Of a stretch of DNA of 64,000 nucleotides, positions 60,700 to 64,000 are shown in pieces (position 1 is the first letter of the stretch; each line of letters begins with the position of its first letter). The stretch is taken from NCBI GenBank assembly GCA_963728965.1, contig CAVSMH010000008.1, positions 682,001-746,000 on the forward strand. The letters run 5' to 3'. The position numbers and the translations under genes were made by a program. The stretch is from DASQZT01 sp963728965 (GTDB lineage Bacteria; Acidobacteriota; Terriglobia; Bryobacterales; Bryobacteraceae). The notes beneath the pieces are model-generated. The model worked only from the letters and a program-made list of their open reading frames with translations, searched no databases and was not told the DNA's origin.

Positions 60700-61797
60700 A
60701 TGCCGACAAAACTGGCGCCGACGCGCGTTGAAGCCATCATCGAACCCTATAACCGAACCCACGACCGATATCAGGCCTACTATCGCCGCGGTCTCGCGGA
60801 TTATTGCGCCAGCCACGGCATCGCGTTCGCGGAGATCGGTTCCCGATTTCCGCGCCAACTGCGATTCCTCTACCGGGTCCGCGCCTCCGACCGGTTTCGC
60901 AAGATCCTGCCTGGCCCCGGCGGGGCGGCATTGATCGACACCGCCGCCCGATTGCTGGGCGCGCGACCAGGTCCCGGCCACTCCCTGGGTTCCTACGTCC
61001 TGCATTTCGGGGATACCACGGTGAAGGTGGCCGTAGACGCGTTCGATTCGGGAAACGTGCAAAGCCCCCGCCTGTTGGAGTGGTGCGACCTGTACTTCAA
61101 AACCAACTACTGGCCCACGCGGACCTACCCGGCGAAGGTCGTCCCAATCGCGAATCTCAACCCCGACGTGCTGCCTCGCATGGACTACTTAAGGGCGGCC
61201 CGTGGCGCGGAGAAAGAGTTCGACCTGTTCGGTTTTTTTCGAGTCTGGGGCGGCACGGATGAACTCGAAGGCGTAGAGCACAACCTGGCCCTGTTCGAAA
61301 CCCTGGCCCGCGTGAAGTGCAGGAAGAAGCTGCTGGCGCTCCTGGTGGCCGGCGATACGCGTGCCGCCGCGCAGCGCCTCGAGAAGGCCGGTGTGGCTTG
61401 CACCACCACCTGGGTGCCGCAGGCGGAAGTCTGGCGCCTGGCGGCGCGGTCGCGCCTGAACATCGTGCGGCACGGCATGCATCAGTGCATTCCCTGGAGA
61501 ATGACCGAGACGCTGGCCATGGGCGGATGTCCCGTGCTGGACTATGCGGCCACCACCCGGTGGCAGGTCCCACTCGAGCCCAATGTGCATTATCTCAACC
61601 TCGGCGTTCCGTACCGGCCTTCCGCGGCCGCCGCCTTCGATCCCGTCGAAGTGGCCGGACGCGTGGAGGGATGGCTCGCCGACCCCAACCTGATTCCGGC
61701 CATCGAGCGCAACACCGCGCTCTATTTCGACAAACATCTCGTCCCTGAACGGTTGGGAGCGTATCTGATCGAAAGGGCGGGCCTATCCGCTCCCTGA
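60700..61797 (+). CDS. Glycosyltransferase-like protein (GT-B C-terminal pattern)
   Basis: The 365-residue soluble protein has a C-terminal nucleotide-sugar-like domain: TTWVPQAEVWRLAARSRLN, then VRHGMHQCIPWRMTETLAMG, then CPVLDY. This resembles GT-B transferases that act on surface glycans. The N-terminal half (SHLGSYVLHFGDTTVKVAVD-like HSLGSYVLHFGDTTVKVAV, then WCDLYFKTNYWPTRTYPAKV) is less familiar. The donor and acceptor are unknown. It is a single gene, divergent from the secreted protein. Confidence 0.6.
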   Translation: MPTKLAPTRVEAIIEPYNRTHDRYQAYYRRGLADYCASHGIAFAEIGSRFPRQLRFLYRVRASDRFRKILPGPGGAALIDTAARLLGARPGPGHSLGSYVLHFGDTTVKVAVDAFDSGNVQSPRLLEWCDLYFKTNYWPTRTYPAKVVPIANLNPDVLPRMDYLRAARGAEKEFDLFGFFRVWGGTDELEGVEHNLALFETLARVKCRKKLLALLVAGDTRAAAQRLEKAGVACTTTWVPQAEVWRLAARSRLNIVRHGMHQCIPWRMTETLAMGGCPVLDYAATTRWQVPLEPNVHYLNLGVPYRPSAAAAFDPVEVAGRVEGWLADPNLIPAIERNTALYFDKHLVPERLGAYLIERAGLSAP

Positions 61798-61848
61798 GTT
61801 CGCGCTGCTCCCACGGAGGCGGATCGGATAAAGGAATCTGGCGCGCGG

Positions 61849-62220
61849 TCAGTTGGTCACGTCGTGCGTCCGGCTCTCCTCGCGGACGGGCATGTACACT
61901 TCGTACCACTTCTTCTGGGCGTCGCTGCCCGCATACTTGGCGAGCGCATCCTCGCTTTCGAATTCCATCACGATGATGTTCTTGTAGCCCTCGGGCAACT
62001 GCATTTTAATGGGCTTGGTCCACACGCTTTTCAGGCCCGGGTAGTTCATGGTTTCCACGGCTTTGATCGCTTTTTCGATGGCCGCCGGCGACGCATCGGC
62101 CTTCCATTGGACGGTGATAATGTGAAGGACGGTCTTGGGTTTCGTGGGTGCGGCCAGCAGAATGCCGGCAGCCAGTATGGCCAGCGCGGCACAAAGAGCG
62201 AAAATAGTCTTTCTGGTCAT
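61849..62220 (-). CDS. Secreted Dabb (stress-responsive alpha/beta barrel) protein
   Basis: The 123-residue protein has a signal peptide (ALCAALAILAAGILLAAP) and a Dabb ferredoxin-like domain: VLHIITVQWKADASPAAIEK, then VWTKPIKMQLPEGYKNIIVM, then FESEDALAKYAGSDAQKKW. Dabb domains form dimeric barrels, some acting on small aromatic or polyketide compounds. Export is unusual for the family. A GGAGAG site lies upstream. Confidence 0.75.
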   Translation of the reverse strand: MTRKTIFALCAALAILAAGILLAAPTKPKTVLHIITVQWKADASPAAIEKAIKAVETMNYPGLKSVWTKPIKMQLPEGYKNIIVMEFESEDALAKYAGSDAQKKWYEVYMPVREESRTHDVTN

Positions 62221-62294
62221 GGCGGTTCGTACTCTCCTTTGGAATTGCCGGAAATCCTATCGTACCGTGGAGGGCCCCGCCGCGGCGGCCCCAG

Positions 62295-63449
62295 CTACTC
62301 CGCGCGAAGGGTGGCGGCCGGCTGAGAGCGCGCTGCCGCCGCCGCCGGGATCAGGCTGGTGAAGATGGCCGCGCACAACACCACGGCCACAGTCATCACC
62401 AGCGGCAGCCAGTCGAGCGGCGTCACCCCGTACAGCAGGCTCATCAGGAACCGGCCCGCGGCCGGGGCGAGCAGCACGCCCACGGCGCCGCCGAGCCCCG
62501 CCTGAAGCAGACCGCTCTTTAACACCAGCGAAGCGATCCCCAGCCGCGATGCCCCCAGCGCCAGGCGAATGCCGAACTCCTGTTGGCGCTGCTCCACCAC
62601 GTACGCCAGCAGGCCGTAAATGCCCACCACCGCCAGCAGCAGGGCCAGCGCGGCGAAGGTCTCCATGAGCCGGTTGGCCATGTTCCGCTCGCCCGGCGCC
62701 AGCCGGGCGATGTCATCCATCGTGCGGACCTTCGCCAGCGGCAAGCCGGGATCGATCGAGTGGACCGCGCGCACGGCGGCCGCGGTGAGGAAGAGCGGAT
62801 CCCCCTCCGCGCGCAGCACTCCGGTGAGACTTGCCTGGGGCAGTTGGGAGACGGGCCACCAGAAGGCGGGCACCGGTTTCGTTCACGATCACCACTTTGG
62901 GAGCCCGGAATCCATCGCGTGCGTCGAAATAGCGCCCGGCGCGCAGGAAGACTCGCAGGGCCTCGAAACACCCTGGCGAGGCCGAATGGAAGCGTGCTTC
63001 GGGCCCGCGCTGCCCTTCCGGTAAGCCGCCTACCACGCCGAACGAGGTGTTTTCGTTGAACCCGGTCCACCGAACATTGCGCACCCGTGCGGCGGCGCGT
63101 CCGGCGGAGGTAGTGCGCGACTGCTGGTTGAGATGCACGACCGGATCGGAAGCGCGCTGCCGCCAGGCGGGCAACAGGGCAGCAGGAGATTTTCCGAGAG
63201 CGTCACCCGAGTCAACCGCCAGATACCCGCGCCCAGGGCGCGGCGCACGGCCATTTCGCGCCGCCGCGCCAGCCCGCGCGCCACGCACAATCCGGCCACG
63301 TTGGCGCAGGCGATGAGCAGCACCAGGCCGCCTGCCGCCACCAGCAGCGCCACGGTTTGGCGCGAACGTCCGACTACTTCGGCGGCAAGCGGGAAGACGC
63401 CAACCACCAGGTTGGCGTCGCTATCGGGGAACCGCGCCGCAGCAGGCAT
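62295..63449 (-). pseudogene. MacB/FtsX-type (ADOP-like) permease remnant with deletions and frameshifts
   Basis: Three pieces in three frames: from the 5' side LLIACANVAGLCVARGLARR and VRRALGAGIWRLTRVTLSEN; then RWTGFNENTSFGVVGGLPEG and VFLRAGRYFDARDGF to VVIVNETG; then SQLPQASLTGVLRAEGDPLF to YGLLAYVVEQRQQEFGIRLA and the end SLIPAAAAARSQPAATLRAE. Between the pieces, stretches expected in a complete permease are missing, and its N-terminus is absent. It abuts the UnbV gene at 63466. It is a second decayed member of the same family as at 50.5 kb. Confidence 0.8.
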
Positions 63450-63465
63450 TGCTCGCGTTCCGCGT

Positions 63466-64000
63466 TTATTTCGCCGGTTCGTCCACCGTCAGCGGACGGT
63501 CGGCCACGATGTTTTTGAGCGTCTGCTGGATACCGCTGGGCCAGCGTATTTCGACCGACGCGATTTTGGATTCCTGGCCCAGTCCGAAGTGGACGCGTTT
63601 GTCGCTGGAGGACATGAAACCGACGCTGATGGCCACATGGTTGTACAGCGTGCGTCCGGACGCGGTGGTGAGTTTGACTCTGGCTCCGATCGCATCACGC
63701 GCGCTCTTATGCCCGACCAGAGTCAACTCCAGCCAGTGATTACCGGAGCCGGCGCTGTTCCTCAGAATGCGCGGCGCATCGTTGAGCGACGTCACCACAA
63801 TGTCCAGGGCGCCATCGTTGTTCAGATCGCAGAATGCCGAGCCGCGCTGGTACCCTTTGTGGAGAAAATCCTTGCCCATCTGATCGGAGACATCCAGGAA
63901 TGTCTTGCCATCGACGTTTTCAAACAGGGTGTCGTGCTGCGGGGACTTGGCATCCACCATGTCCACATCGCCATTCGAGGAGTAGATATCCTTCCAGCCG
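63466..64000 (-). CDS. FG-GAP/ASPIC-UnbV protein (5' end outside window)
   Basis: The frame is open to the right edge and reads GWKDIYSSNGDVDMVDAKSP before an internal GTG, so the gene starts beyond the window. The visible 178 residues include an FG-GAP-like unit (AFCDLNNDGALDIVVTSLND) and the ASPIC/UnbV end (NHWLELTLVGHKSARDAIGA, then VGFMSSSDKRVHFGLGQESK, then VEIRWPSGIQQTLKNIVADR). It has the same architecture as the gene at 8.7-10.4 kb and is probably secreted. Confidence 0.85.
   Translation of the reverse strand, partial: GWKDIYSSNGDVDMVDAKSPQHDTLFENVDGKTFLDVSDQMGKDFLHKGYQRGSAFCDLNNDGALDIVVTSLNDAPRILRNSAGSGNHWLELTLVGHKSARDAIGARVKLTTASGRTLYNHVAISVGFMSSSDKRVHFGLGQESKIASVEIRWPSGIQQTLKNIVADRPLTVDEPAK

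Overview
The window is high-GC Gram-negative DNA that looks like an acidobacterium of the Solibacter/Bryobacterales type. The clues are two very large TonB-dependent receptors with an N-terminal carboxypeptidase-regulatory-like domain, ASPIC/UnbV-type FG-GAP proteins, PD40/TPR secreted proteins, decayed MacB/FtsX-type permeases with a PadR regulator, a BlaI/BlaR1 pair, and a bacillithiol-type deacetylase. This is a judgement from protein families; no 16S gene is present.

Region by region. 1-5.3 kb: the end of a GMC oxidoreductase, an IscS/NifS cysteine desulfurase, then a compact run rpmI-rplT-(ZapB-like coiled coil)-zapA-DUF1684 behind an extended -10 promoter. 5.4-10.4 kb: a TonB-dependent receptor followed by a CRTAC1-like FG-GAP/UnbV protein, with a perfect 13-bp hairpin at their junction. 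10.4-16.2 kb (minus strand): two TPR proteins (one with PD40 blades and a CxxCH motif), an HD-GYP protein and a secreted matrixin-like metalloprotease. 16.3-21.6 kb: thiD, two small proteins, overlapping phosphoketolase and acetate kinase genes, and clpS. 21.6-23.6 kb (minus strand): a tandem-domain membrane-anchored protein and a sterol-desaturase-family enzyme. 23.8-31.8 kb: a chemosensory operon HDOD - soluble MCP with three near-identical HAMP-like repeats - CheW - CheR - CheD - STAS - CheA, without CheB or a stand-alone CheY.

31.9-44.4 kb is an accessory segment. Its left edge carries the 3' half of a tRNA-Val(GAC) gene and its right edge a broken tyrosine recombinase. Between them lie a BrnT-like toxin with its partner, an unknown acidic protein, a decayed TOTE-type primase-helicase (frameshifted, Walker A lysine changed, 3' end cut by an ISKra4-like transposase fragment), a minus-strand redox cassette (diheme cytochrome, bicovalent-flavin oxidoreductase, secreted proteins) and a divergent CadC-like/PD40 regulator with a LuxR-type regulator.

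44.5-50.3 kb returns to ordinary chromosome: BlaR1-like M56 sensor plus BlaI with a clear operator, a DUF2238 membrane protein, a PfkB kinase, and an overlapping rhomboid-glutaredoxin-BshB1 run. 50.3-51.5 kb is a mosaic of three truncated transport/regulator genes. 51.5-59.3 kb holds a second TonB-dependent receptor, then a sialidase-like protein, MFS transporter, KDPG-aldolase family and RraA-family genes that look like a sugar-acid uptake and cleavage set. 59.3-64 kb has a secreted protein, a glycosyltransferase-like protein, a Dabb protein, a second decayed permease, and an FG-GAP/UnbV gene running off the right edge.

The best candidates for something new are the HAMP-array chemosensory operon, the TOTE remnant with its unknown neighbour inside a tRNA-linked island, and the BlaR1-TPR-TonB_C hybrid sensor.
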